Source: Vibrio atypicus (GTDB lineage Bacteria; Pseudomonadota; Gammaproteobacteria; Enterobacterales; Vibrionaceae). From it: a stretch of DNA of 64,000 nt. The stretch lies in contig NZ_BLID01000001.1 in the NCBI RefSeq assembly GCF_009811315.1, forward strand, positions 1 to 64,000. The letters run 5' to 3'. Below the pieces are notes generated by a model. It saw nothing but the letters and a program-made list of their open reading frames with translations, searched no databases and was not told where the DNA came from. This document shows positions 36,263 through 45,024 of this stretch, piece by piece. The position numbers and the translations under genes were made by a program. Numbering within the stretch: position 1 is the first letter of the stretch; the number at the start of each line of letters is the position of its first letter.

Positions 36263-37306
36263 TTACTCTTTACCGAAAACGTTGTTCTCTTGCTCTTGTA
36301 CACGGATGAAAGTCGTACGCTTCGTTAGCTCTTTAAGCTTTGCTGCGCCTACGTATGTACAAGTTGAACGTACACCACCAAGGATGTCTGAGATAGTGCC
36401 ATGAACAGAGCCACGGTATGGCAATAGCACGGTTTTTCCTTCAGCTGCGCGGTACTTCGCCACACCGCCAGAGTGCTTGTCCATAGCAGACTGAGAAGAC
36501 ATGCCGTAAAACTTCATGAACTTCTGGCCGTCTTTTTCGATGATTTCACCGCCAGATTGCTCGTGACCTGCAAGCATACCGCCTAGCATTACGAAATCTG
36601 CGCCACCGCCGAATGCTTTTGCTACGTCACCCGCACATGCACAGCCGCCATCACCGATGATCATGCCGCCAAGGCCGTGTGCTGCGTCAGCACACTCGAT
36701 GATTGCAGAAAGTTGCGGATAGCCAACGCCCGTTTTTACGCGCGTTGTACATACAGAACCTGGGCCAATACCCACTTTAACGATATCTGCGCCAGCTAGA
36801 ATTAGCTCTTCACACATATCGCCTGTCACTACGTTACCCGCAGAAATTGTCTTAGTCGGGAACTCTGCGCGAACTTTTTCAACGTACTCAACTAGGTGCT
36901 CTGAGTAACCGTTAGCGATATCAATACAAATGAACTCTAGATCTTCGCTTAGAGCCAAGATCTCTTTAGTTTTGATGAAGTCGTTTTCTGAAGTACCCGT
37001 AGAGACAAATACCTTATTCAACGTTTCTTTGCTTGCGCCCTTAACGAACTCTGCCCACTGCTCGACTGTGTAATGCTTATGCATTGCAGTCATTACACCG
37101 TGCTTTGCCAGTTCCGTCGCCATTTCAAAGCTACCCACTGAATCCATGTTCGCGGCAATAACAGGAGTACCTGACCATTGACGACCGCTATGCTTGAATG
37201 TAAACTCGCGGGTTAACTCAACTTGAGAACGACTTTTAAGAGTAGAACGCTTCGGGCGGAATAGTACATCTTTAAAGCCTAACTTAAGTTCTTGTTCGAT
37301 ACGCAT
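36263..37306 (-). CDS. GMP reductase
   Basis: NADPH-dependent GMP reductase (GMP to IMP plus ammonia), purine salvage. Similarity to E. coli GuaC is clear through the TIM barrel: start [44 protein letters not shown], the catalytic loop [11 protein letters not shown] with the active Cys, [23 protein letters not shown], and [15 protein letters not shown]. The length of 347 residues fits. AGGAAA precedes the ATG at 37306; a frame extension to 37327 is not needed. Its 5' leader has two similar hairpins (see separate entries). It marks the return to conserved core genome right of the phage element. Confidence 0.95.
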   Translation of the reverse strand: MRIEQELKLGFKDVLFRPKRSTLKSRSQVELTREFTFKHSGRQWSGTPVIAANMDSVGSFEMATELAKHGVMTAMHKHYTVEQWAEFVKGASKETLNKVFVSTGTSENDFIKTKEILALSEDLEFICIDIANGYSEHLVEYVEKVRAEFPTKTISAGNVVTGDMCEELILAGADIVKVGIGPGSVCTTRVKTGVGYPQLSAIIECADAAHGLGGMIIGDGGCACAGDVAKAFGGGADFVMLGGMLAGHEQSGGEIIEKDGQKFMKFYGMSSQSAMDKHSGGVAKYRAAEGKTVLLPYRGSVHGTISDILGGVRSTCTYVGAAKLKELTKRTTFIRVQEQENNVFGKE

Positions 37307-37354
37307 GATAAATTTTCCTGTAAACAAATTTACGTGTCGTGCGTTTTCAGTCGA

Positions 37355-37418
37355 CGTTGGCAGACGCTTTACTGAGTTTCGGACACAAAAAAACCGGAGC
37401 GTTGGCAGACGCTCCGGT
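37355..37418 (-). promoter_or_regulatory. guaC leader with twin CTGCCA-loop hairpins
   Basis: Read on the minus strand, the transcript would open with ACCGGAGCGT-CTGCCA-ACGCTCCGGT (37418-37393), a 10-bp perfect hairpin followed by seven T. That is an intrinsic terminator within about 30 nt of the likely transcription start. Forty-three bases downstream the core AGCGTCTGCCAACG recurs (37368-37355), so the second copy has the same loop and could also pair with an arm of the first. This suggests attenuation or RNA-based control of guaC. No known riboswitch class was recognised. Confidence 0.6.
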
Positions 37419-37425
37419 TTTCAGC

Positions 37426-37453
37426 ATTATAGGTCGCGATTTATTTCCTGCAA
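37426..37453 (-). promoter_or_regulatory. Predicted guaC promoter
   Basis: On the minus strand TTGCAG (37453-37448) and TATAAT (37431-37426) are separated by 16 bases. The -10 box is a perfect consensus. The expected start site near 37419 falls exactly at the base of the leader hairpin. Confidence 0.65.
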
Positions 37454-37757
37454 GTCTGATATTTTCACTTTTTTTGTGATACAGTTTGGTTAAGTTGCAT
37501 ACCTAAGTGACTCACTTTTCAATCAATCTCTCTCTTTTCTTCTCAAAAACAACGACTTAAACCACTTTGAGAAAATCGTTTGCGCAATCCTTTTCGTCAA
37601 TCCGCCGTACAACATTCCACCAAACAGTCTACCCATCGCTCATTTCTCATCATTTTAACGCTAATTTGAACGTCACGAGGTGGGGGTTTTTCTCACTTTT
37701 TTTTGAGTTATTTGCCAATTATTTCTAGTTTTTGTATTAGACAAGCAGATCGCTAGG
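37454..37757. other. Intergenic region between guaC and chemoreceptor
   Basis: About 300 bp upstream of the guaC promoter. No ORF with a plausible start and no repeat of note. The segment around 37680-37740 is T-rich. It lies between the divergent guaC promoter and the convergent end of the chemoreceptor gene. Confidence 0.35.
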
Positions 37758-37761
37758 ATCA

Positions 37762-37788
37762 AAAAAGGCGGAAAACACTCAGTGCTTT
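37762..37788 (-). terminator. Terminator of the 4HB chemoreceptor gene
   Basis: Arms GGCGGAAA and TTTCCGCC enclose an 11-base loop; on the minus strand the hairpin is followed by TTTTTTGATC. It lies about 30 bases after the chemoreceptor stop. Confidence 0.8.
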
Positions 37789-37817
37789 CCGCCTTCATTA
37801 ATTTTTTTAGCTAAGTA

Positions 37818-39446
37818 TTAGAGCTTAAAGAACGACAACTGCGCTTTTTGCTTCTCTGCAAGCGTAGACAATTCTTCACTCGCACTTGCACTTTGGCAGA
37901 TGCCAGACACATTCTGGTTCACAAGCTCAGACATGTTTACAACGTTACGGTTGATGTCTTGAGTCACTTGAGACTGCTCTTCTGCTGCGGTTGCTACTTG
38001 AGCATTCGCATCATTAATACTAACAACAGAGTCGGTAATACCCATCAGTGCACTATTCGCCTGTTGCGATAGCTCACTGTTCTTCGCCAGCATATCAAGG
38101 CTAAGCTGCATACTTTCGTTAGCATTGCCTGACTGCTTTTGTAACTCTTCAATGATAGTTTGGATTTCGCCAGTCGAATCTTGAGTGCGAGCAGCAAGCA
38201 TACGGACTTCATCTGCTACGACCGCAAAGCCACGACCAGATTCACCAGCACGTGCAGCTTCAATCGCTGCATTTAGTGCAAGCAAGTTAGTCTGCTCAGA
38301 AACGCCTCGAATTACTTCAATCACGTCATTAATTTGCTCAGATTGCTCTTTTAGCAGTTGAACAACTTGAGCCGCTTCGTTTAGCGCTGCGCCCATTTGT
38401 GCACTTGCTTGGTTGCTCTCTTCAAAGATCTCTAAACCCGAAGTTGCCAATTGGTTTGCTTCACGCGCTGTTGAATCGGCGATTTGCGCATTATCACTTA
38501 CGTTATTCGCGGTGCTTGAAAGCTGGTTCACTGCTGAAGCAACTTGTTCAATTTCTGCCAATTCTTGTTGAGCATTCGCTTGCGACTGAGTCATCACTGC
38601 AGCAAGTTCTGTTGAAGCGGATGCCACTTCTTCACTGATGCGTGTTAATGCTTCAACCGTTGAGTGCAGTTGCGTTACTGTTGAGTTAACATCTTGGCCC
38701 AATTTAGCGATTTCATTTTCGCCATCTACATCAGCACGTACAGAAAGGTTACCTTTCGCCAACTCTTGCATCACGCCCTGTAGCTTCTGCACTGGGCTAA
38801 CAATCATCCCTGACAGAATCCATGCAACTAAAAGAGAGATAGCAAAAACGACCATAACAAGAATCATTGCCATGTTTTGTAGCTTAGCGTTTTGAATTGA
38901 GCTTTGGTCCATCGCTTCTGTAGCAAAGCTATTCACTTTACGAGACAAACTATTAATTGCTTGAACCATCTCATTACCTGAATCGCGGTACTGAGCTATA
39001 AAGTTTGAGTACTCTTGCTCTGATACTTGGCCATTATCTTTACGGGTAAACAAATCGACAGCACGATTAGAGAACTGAACGTAGCTCTCAATGGCTTCAC
39101 GTACTACTGAGACATCTTGACGGAACGTCTTACGAGCACCCATTTGATCAAGATCTTGGTCGATCTCTTTCATTCCAGTGGTCAATTCCGCTAAAAATGC
39201 GTCGCGGCGAGATGAGTCATAAATCGCGTAAACAGCACTGATGCGCAATGGATAAACTTGATCATCAATCTTCGCTAATGTGTCTTTGTAGAAGACTAAT
39301 GAATCGGTATTAGAATCGATGATCTCTTGCTCCGCCTGCAAATTGCTTTTAGTAATCCAAAGCGCAATGAACAAGGCGATTGTGGTGAATAAGACAGGTA
39401 ATAAAACTTGGGTTCGAATAGACAGATTTTTTAAAGATAATTGCAT
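37818..39446 (-). CDS. Methyl-accepting chemotaxis protein, four-helix-bundle sensor
   Basis: A 542-residue chemoreceptor. TM1 is at about residues 12-33; the all-helical periplasmic region (about 35-185) fits a 4HB_MCP-type domain ([15 protein letters not shown], later [12 protein letters not shown]); TM2 is at about 190-212; HAMP begins at [20 protein letters not shown]. The signalling tip is [19 protein letters not shown]. The C-terminus has no CheR pentapeptide. The ATG at 39446 has GAGAAAA upstream; the TTG at 39458 is less likely. A strong terminator follows. Confidence 0.9.
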   Translation of the reverse strand: MQLSLKNLSIRTQVLLPVLFTTIALFIALWITKSNLQAEQEIIDSNTDSLVFYKDTLAKIDDQVYPLRISAVYAIYDSSRRDAFLAELTTGMKEIDQDLDQMGARKTFRQDVSVVREAIESYVQFSNRAVDLFTRKDNGQVSEQEYSNFIAQYRDSGNEMVQAINSLSRKVNSFATEAMDQSSIQNAKLQNMAMILVMVVFAISLLVAWILSGMIVSPVQKLQGVMQELAKGNLSVRADVDGENEIAKLGQDVNSTVTQLHSTVEALTRISEEVASASTELAAVMTQSQANAQQELAEIEQVASAVNQLSSTANNVSDNAQIADSTAREANQLATSGLEIFEESNQASAQMGAALNEAAQVVQLLKEQSEQINDVIEVIRGVSEQTNLLALNAAIEAARAGESGRGFAVVADEVRMLAARTQDSTGEIQTIIEELQKQSGNANESMQLSLDMLAKNSELSQQANSALMGITDSVVSINDANAQVATAAEEQSQVTQDINRNVVNMSELVNQNVSGICQSASASEELSTLAEKQKAQLSFFKL

Positions 39447-39707
39447 TATTTTTCTCAATTAAGCCGTTAGATCTTCCTTGACTTGGGAGTACCCCAGATG
39501 AGTAAAGGTCGCGAATTCTATCATATTATGTGATCAAAGCCACAGAACTTGGTTGATTAAGCAATTGTTAGTTAGTGCACTTTTAGCTGAATATGCAAAC
39601 CTAGCACATCAACTGCTTTTATAAATCACTCACATTCTATTCATCTTGATGAAAAACAAAGAAATTAAAGATAAGTTTATAAACCATGAATTTATCACTA
39701 AATACTT

Positions 39708-40148
39708 TTATCGCTCATCCTTTGGTGAATCCATCACAACCATAGTGCTAATCGATTGAACCTGAGCACACTCTCCTAGTACATCGGAATGAATTTTCTT
39801 ATAACTGGCTAGATCCTGAGTTTCGACTCGAAGTAAATACTCGTTTGCCCCAGTAATGTTGTGGCATTCAACCACTTCATCGACATAACGGACGTGCTCT
39901 TCAAATTCCAACTGCGACTGTTTACTGTGACTCGACAAACCAATTGAAACATAAGCCACAAACCCCACCCCAAGCTGAGAACTATCTAAAATTGCTCGAT
40001 AGCCTTTTATCACTCCCCTTTTCTCTAAATCTTGTACCCGACGAAGTGTCGCAGAGGCCGACAACCCTATCCTTTCAGCCAACTCAACATTGGAGATTTT
40101 TCCGTCCCTCTTTAACTCATGCAATATTCTTTCTTCAAACTTATCCAT
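39708..40148 (-). CDS. Lrp/AsnC-family transcriptional regulator
   Basis: A 146-residue regulator with the family's N-terminal HTH (ILHELKRDGKISNVELAERI, then LSASATLRRVQDLEKRGVI) and C-terminal RAM ligand-binding domain with HNITGANEYLLRV, the conserved Gly-x-x-Asp/Asn-Tyr site. AAGG lies 6 bases before the ATG at 40148. It is divergent from a LysE-type exporter gene over 132 bp. In this arrangement, as with ArgP/LysE or Lrp/LysE pairs, the regulator usually controls the exporter in response to an amino acid (inference). Confidence 0.88.
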   Translation of the reverse strand: MDKFEERILHELKRDGKISNVELAERIGLSASATLRRVQDLEKRGVIKGYRAILDSSQLGVGFVAYVSIGLSSHSKQSQLEFEEHVRYVDEVVECHNITGANEYLLRVETQDLASYKKIHSDVLGECAQVQSISTMVVMDSPKDER

Positions 40149-40280
40149 CACGCACCTTTATTGCAAAAATAACCCTTACAATTCGAATAAAAGCACACAA
40201 TTGCGCTCTTTTCTACCTACTATGATTAGTGACCGGTCAGACATAACAATTTTATTGCATCAAATAACGAGGAGAATTAA

Positions 40281-40865
40281 ATGGAACTACAACAACTAGG
40301 TGCACTCGCGTTATTCGCATTTGTCTCGACCTTTACTCCGGGGCCCAACAATCTGATGCTAATGACATCGGGCGCTAATGTGGGCTACAACCGGACCTTG
40401 CCACACATGCTCGGTATCACGCTTGGATTCGCTTTAATGGTCATTTTGGTTGGGCTTGGTTTGATTGGGATTTTCAACACCTACCCTATCAGTCACACCA
40501 TTCTAAAATGGGCGAGCCTTGGTTATTTGTGTTACTTAGCACTCAAAATTGCTTTGTCGGGCCGAGCTGAGTCTAATGGCGAATTTAAACCGATGACGTT
40601 TCTGGGCGCGGCCTCATTTCAATGGGTGAATCCAAAAGGTTGGTCGATGGCATTAAGCTCTGTCGCCATTTACAGCAACACAGGAAGCTGGCAAGAACTT
40701 CTGATCATTTCCTGCGTTTTCATGCTTGCGAACCTTCCATCATGCAGCTTTTGGGTCATTGCAGGAAGAGAGCTACAACGCTGGCTGACTTCGGCCACAC
40801 GAGTAAGAGTATTTAATGTTTCGATGGCGCTACTACTGGTTGGCTCGACGCTGCCAATGATCTGA
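40281..40865 (+). CDS. LysE/RhtB-family amino-acid exporter
   Basis: A 194-residue inner-membrane protein with about six transmembrane helices and the family signature FTPGPNNLMLMTSGANVG near the start, then the WVNPKGWSMAL motif. Members export amino acids or derivatives such as homoserine, threonine and lysine. GAGGAG lies 6 bases before the ATG. The gene is divergent from an Lrp-type regulator, which likely controls it. Substrate cannot be read from the sequence. Confidence 0.88.
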   Translation: MELQQLGALALFAFVSTFTPGPNNLMLMTSGANVGYNRTLPHMLGITLGFALMVILVGLGLIGIFNTYPISHTILKWASLGYLCYLALKIALSGRAESNGEFKPMTFLGAASFQWVNPKGWSMALSSVAIYSNTGSWQELLIISCVFMLANLPSCSFWVIAGRELQRWLTSATRVRVFNVSMALLLVGSTLPMI

Positions 40866-40948
40866 ATGTAAATAAAGATAAAGAGGCTTTTCTAACGCGT
40901 AGACACTTGCTACTCTAAATGCGAATAAGAACAATTATTGAGTAGAGT

Positions 40949-41719
40949 ATGAACAAACTATCCGCCAAACGCGTTACCGTTATATCCAGCCAAACTGTGA
41001 CACCGAATATGCAGCGCATAACCTTACAAGGTGATGCGCTTGCAGAATTTCCTGCCGATTGCGAAGGCGGCTATATCAAGCTGATGTTTACCCCATCTGG
41101 TGGAACAGATATTGAAGCTTTACCTGAAGGCGAACGCCCTATACTTCGCACCTACACCATTCGACGCTTCGATATTGATAAACAACAAATTGAAGTCGAC
41201 TTTGTTAGGCATATTACTGAAAGCCTACAATGTGGATTTGCCGCTCGTTGGGCGATGTCGACTCAAGCTGGAGATAGCATTTCTATCCGCGGCCCAGGTC
41301 TGATTCAAAATATGAATACCGAAGCAGATTGGTTCTTTATGACAGCCGATATGACATCGCTACCCGCTTTATCTGCGAAAGTACGAAAGCTGCCTCAAGG
41401 TGCGAAAGGCTATGCAGTAATTAAAGTAGAGAGCGAACAAGACATTCAACCATTAGATGCACCAAATGGCATTGAAGTGAAATGGATTACTGAGGGAACA
41501 CTGCATGACACCGCGACTCAACTTGAGTGGTTAGAGGGTGATGCGTCAGTTTGGTGTGCTTGTGAGTTTGATTCGATGCGTGCACTTCGCCAGTACTTTA
41601 GAAATGAAAAACAAGTAAAACGCGAAAACATCTATATAAGCAGTTATTGGAAACTTGGCGTCTCGGAAGATGGTCACAAAACCATTAAACAGCAAGACGC
41701 CGAAGAGCAAGGGGCTTAA
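40949..41719 (+). CDS. Siderophore-interacting protein, ViuB-like
   Basis: A 256-residue FAD-dependent ferric-siderophore reductase family protein. The FAD-binding barrel shows the RTYTIRRF motif and VDFVRH; the C-terminal SIP domain ends with SSYWKLGVSEDGHK, a family hallmark. It would release iron from an imported ferri-siderophore in the cytosol. Its stop overlaps the convergent LysR gene stop by 4 bases. No siderophore transport genes are adjacent and no clear Fur box was identified upstream. Confidence 0.85.
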   Translation: MNKLSAKRVTVISSQTVTPNMQRITLQGDALAEFPADCEGGYIKLMFTPSGGTDIEALPEGERPILRTYTIRRFDIDKQQIEVDFVRHITESLQCGFAARWAMSTQAGDSISIRGPGLIQNMNTEADWFFMTADMTSLPALSAKVRKLPQGAKGYAVIKVESEQDIQPLDAPNGIEVKWITEGTLHDTATQLEWLEGDASVWCACEFDSMRALRQYFRNEKQVKRENIYISSYWKLGVSEDGHKTIKQQDAEEQGA

Positions 41720-42585
41720 CCAAGCCGCTCAGCAAGAAAATCAATCAGTAAACGGACTTTGGGTGACAGATTTCTGTTTTGCGGATAAAGCGCCCAAATT
41801 CCTTCTCGTTCATCTCTATAGTCACTGAGAACTTCTACCAGCTCCCCTGAATCTAAAGCCGTTTGTACGTAGTCGTCAGGCAATTGAACAAGGCCTAAAC
41901 CTCGCTTAGCGGCATCAAGTAATGCAAAACCAGAGTTACAGTGGATACGACCAGAAACGCGCAAAGATTTTTCGCCTTTTGCATCTCTAAATCGCCAATA
42001 ATCGATCGAGCCGACTAAGCACTCATGTTTGGATAGCTCTGATAAAGTATGTGGCTCACCATATCGCTCTAAGTATTTAGGGCTAGCACAAACGTATAGC
42101 TGGCGAGTTGAAAGACGTTTAGCAATCAAGCTCGAGTCTTGCAATCGACCTAATCGAATCGCAACATCCACACCCATTTCAATCAGATCAAGTTTTTGAT
42201 TTGTGAGCATTAAATCAAGATCAACTTGGGGATGAAGCTCCAAAAACTGATGCAGCAAAGGGGCTAAATGCTGCTCTCCGTATGTCACCGGCGCAGTCAC
42301 TTTCAACAACCCTTTTGGCGTCGATTGCATCTGAGTGACCGCAAGTTCGGCTAACTCAAGCCCTTCTACCAAATGCTTACATTGTTGATAGTAAAGCTGG
42401 CCTGCTTCAGTCAGTGATACCTTTCGTGTCGTACGGTTAAAAAGCTTAACGGCTAAGCGCTCTTCCAAAGCCGATACACGTCGACTGATCTGCGCGACCG
42501 ATGTATCGAGCTTTTTCGCCGCAGCAGTGAATGATTGCGTTTCTGCCACGCCAACAAATTCACTCACACCTTCCCAATTCGCCAT
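41716..42585 (-). CDS. LysR-family transcriptional regulator
   Basis: A 289-residue regulator with an N-terminal winged HTH (FVGVAETQSFTAAAKKLDTS, VSALEERLAVKLFNRTTR) and a substrate-binding domain (about 90-289). The pattern resembles the YafC/DsdC-like LysR subgroup common in vibrios, with LTEAGQLYYQQC and GLGLVQLPDDYV. It is convergent with the siderophore-interacting gene and divergent from a small membrane-anchored protein gene. Its target is not evident. Confidence 0.88.
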   Translation of the reverse strand: MANWEGVSEFVGVAETQSFTAAAKKLDTSVAQISRRVSALEERLAVKLFNRTTRKVSLTEAGQLYYQQCKHLVEGLELAELAVTQMQSTPKGLLKVTAPVTYGEQHLAPLLHQFLELHPQVDLDLMLTNQKLDLIEMGVDVAIRLGRLQDSSLIAKRLSTRQLYVCASPKYLERYGEPHTLSELSKHECLVGSIDYWRFRDAKGEKSLRVSGRIHCNSGFALLDAAKRGLGLVQLPDDYVQTALDSGELVEVLSDYRDEREGIWALYPQNRNLSPKVRLLIDFLAERLG

Positions 42586-42734
42586 TATTAAATCTCTAAT
42601 AATACAAAGTTAATTGACCATTACTTTTACCTATATGTAATAGTTTAATCAACTTATTCCACTCATCAACTCACTAATCTTGCGTAAGTTTGTGCTAGAA
42701 TCGCTTCTTTACTGGCTAAACTTGCTGAACCATC

Positions 42735-43136
42735 ATGTCTAAAGCGAAACTCTCTATCCTCGGCTTTATTGCTGTATTTGGCGCCCTCATGGCGTACGTA
42801 TTTATTCCCACTCATGTACGACTTGGGCCTGAAATCACCAATCAACCTGTCGGCGATAGCTACAAACTGGTTGGCTACAAAGCAATTTCAACCAAACCTC
42901 AAGATGGAAAGTTAAACCACTACTTTTTGATCCCAGCGGATGAAACAATTGAAGACGTAGAACCATTTCTTATCAGCTCAGATCCCTTTATCCGAGTCGG
43001 AAAAGTAGTCGATAACAAGCTCTCCTTAACGATCAAAGGCCGCGTTAAACATTTCGATAATGACCTATGGGTTGAAAAAAATGACGGCAAAGTCGAGCAC
43101 TGGCTAATCAGCGCGCAGATTGATTACATTCGCTAG
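42735..43136 (+). CDS. Membrane-anchored hypothetical protein
   Basis: A 133-residue protein with one N-terminal hydrophobic segment (about residues 6-25, LSILGFIAVFGALMAYVFI) and a soluble domain of about 105 residues, probably in the periplasm, with alternating beta-type sequence. No family was recognised. Ribosome binding site is weak. It precedes an RluA-type gene on the same strand by 60 bases but need not be functionally linked. Confidence 0.6.
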   Translation: MSKAKLSILGFIAVFGALMAYVFIPTHVRLGPEITNQPVGDSYKLVGYKAISTKPQDGKLNHYFLIPADETIEDVEPFLISSDPFIRVGKVVDNKLSLTIKGRVKHFDNDLWVEKNDGKVEHWLISAQIDYIR

Positions 43137-43196
43137 CATTCCCATCGCAAACAGGTAAAATCACGCCCTTGTATTTTGCCTGTAGTGAAACCAACC

Positions 43197-44876
43197 ATGC
43201 ACCAACCCGATCAACTCTTCACCCGATTCCACTCCTCTATCGAAGGCTATTCACTGCCGGAAAAATTCACGTTTCCTTTTTATTATCAACCTCATCCACT
43301 CTGTATTCTTGCAGCTGAACAATTACAGCAACATTTGCTTACCCAGCAAGATTGGCAGCATGATTTTGGCCTAGACTCTACCAAGAATGGGACAGGCAAA
43401 ATGTTTGGTGTGTTATTGGTTAAATCGCCTCAGGGAGAGATCGGTTTTCTCTCCGCTTTTTCAGGTAAAATCGCGGACCAAAACTTATTGCCCGGCTTCG
43501 TTCCACCGGTATTTGATATGCTCACGGAACAAAGTTTTTTCCGCACTGAACTGGCCGATATAACCGCTGTTAATGATGAGCTAAAGACCAAGCAAACTAA
43601 CCCAAAACTTTTACAGCTTAGAGAGGCGTTAAAGGTTAATCAGGCTCAATATCAGCAAGAAGAATCAGAGCAGCGCCAACAAATTATCGAAGGCCGTGCA
43701 GCTCGTAAAGCGGAGCGAGCAAAAGCAGAAGCCTCATTAGAGCCAGAAGCACTAAAAGAGCGTCTTGTTGAACTAAGTAAGCAGAGTGTCGCTGAAAAGA
43801 ACGTTCTAAAATATCTTAAGCTTGAGTGGGATGAGAAAATTACCCTGATCAACCAAGAGTTGACTCAACTTGAAACATCACTAATTGCGCTTAAAGAACA
43901 GCGCAAACAGATGTCTAATACGCTACAAAACAAGTTGTTCAAGCAATACCGATTCTTAAATGCCAATGGCCAAGAGCAATCGCTGCAAGCCATCTTCAAA
44001 CCAACTGCAACCCCGACACCACCAGCAGGCGCGGGAGAATGTGCCGCACCTAAACTGCTCCATTTCGCTTATTTACATGGGTTTCAACCTCTCGCGTTGG
44101 CAGAGTTCTGGTGGGGAGTCTCTCCAAAGTCTGAAATTCGCCAACACAAGAGCTTTTACCCATCATGTAATAGCAAGTGCCAACCTATACTTGGCCATAT
44201 GCTTGACGGATTGGCCGTGGATGACAACCCACTTGAAGAGAACTGGGCTGAAGATAAAGAACTGGAAATCCTTTTCGAAGACGAGGCTATGGTCGTCGTT
44301 AATAAGCCATCTGGCCTATTATCTGTTCCGGGCAAAACGATCAAAGATTCCGCTTATACTCGACTTCAAGAACGTCACCCTGATGTTGAAGGCCCTTTTG
44401 TTATCCACCGTTTAGATATGGCGACTTCTGGTTTACTTGTATTTGCCTTAACAAAACGTGCAAACAAAAGCCTACAAAAACAATTTATCTCGCGCTCGGT
44501 GGAAAAACGTTATGTGGCCTTACTGGAAGGTGAAATCAAAGAGCCTAAAGGCCAAATTGAATTGCCGATGCGAGGCGACCCAGACGATCGCCCTCGTCAA
44601 TTAGTCTGCTATGAACATGGCAAACCCGCGCTAACCACTTGGACTCTAATTGAAACCATAAAGGGTCGCTCTAAGCTACTGCTTTATCCTAAAACAGGCC
44701 GAACTCACCAACTACGTGTTCACTGTGCTCACCATTTAGGGCTAAATACAGCCATGGTTGGTGACGCGCTTTACGGCCAAAAAGCGGATCGTCTTCATCT
44801 ACACGCAGAATTTCTTGAACTTGATCACCCCCATTCAAAGGAAAGAATGCGTTTCCAAGTCGATTCAGAATTCTAG
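43197..44876 (+). CDS. RluA-family pseudouridine synthase with long N-terminal extension
   Basis: A 559-residue protein. The C-terminal part (about 350-555) is an RluA-type pseudouridine synthase: VVVNKPSGLLSVPGK, catalytic HRLDMATSGLLVF with the Asp nucleophile, YVALLEGEI, and KTGRTHQLRVHCAHHLG. The N-terminal 340 residues hold a Gln/Glu-rich coiled coil (about 130-250) and a FYPSC region; similar long RluA proteins occur in other gamma-proteobacteria. It probably modifies rRNA or tRNA uridine; the site is unknown. The ATG at 43197 is chosen over a TTG at 43176. Confidence 0.85.
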   Translation: MHQPDQLFTRFHSSIEGYSLPEKFTFPFYYQPHPLCILAAEQLQQHLLTQQDWQHDFGLDSTKNGTGKMFGVLLVKSPQGEIGFLSAFSGKIADQNLLPGFVPPVFDMLTEQSFFRTELADITAVNDELKTKQTNPKLLQLREALKVNQAQYQQEESEQRQQIIEGRAARKAERAKAEASLEPEALKERLVELSKQSVAEKNVLKYLKLEWDEKITLINQELTQLETSLIALKEQRKQMSNTLQNKLFKQYRFLNANGQEQSLQAIFKPTATPTPPAGAGECAAPKLLHFAYLHGFQPLALAEFWWGVSPKSEIRQHKSFYPSCNSKCQPILGHMLDGLAVDDNPLEENWAEDKELEILFEDEAMVVVNKPSGLLSVPGKTIKDSAYTRLQERHPDVEGPFVIHRLDMATSGLLVFALTKRANKSLQKQFISRSVEKRYVALLEGEIKEPKGQIELPMRGDPDDRPRQLVCYEHGKPALTTWTLIETIKGRSKLLLYPKTGRTHQLRVHCAHHLGLNTAMVGDALYGQKADRLHLHAEFLELDHPHSKERMRFQVDSEF

Positions 44877-44925
44877 CTAATACAAGAGCTTATCGTTCAA
44901 AAACTTGTTGGAAGCTACTGTTTTA

Positions 44926-44960
44926 TAAAACTATTTTATCATTTCGATAAAATAGTTTTA
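44926..44960. repeat. Perfect 15-bp AT-rich inverted repeat
   Basis: TAAAACTATTTTATC is followed by a 5-base spacer and its exact reverse complement GATAAAATAGTTTTA. It lies 50 bases after the RluA-type gene and 65 bases before the TPR-GGDEF gene. As RNA it would form a long A-U hairpin ending in TTTTATT, thus a possible terminator. As DNA it could be a palindromic operator for the downstream gene. Confidence 0.75.
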
Positions 44961-45024
44961 TTCAAATAGACTAACAACTCCGTCTTACATACCGTATAAT
45001 CGGCAGTCCACTATAGGAGAGCCG

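Noticed and set aside
43960..44415. 151-codon ORF inside the RluA-type gene
   Set aside because: Alternative-frame shadow of a conserved catalytic domain.
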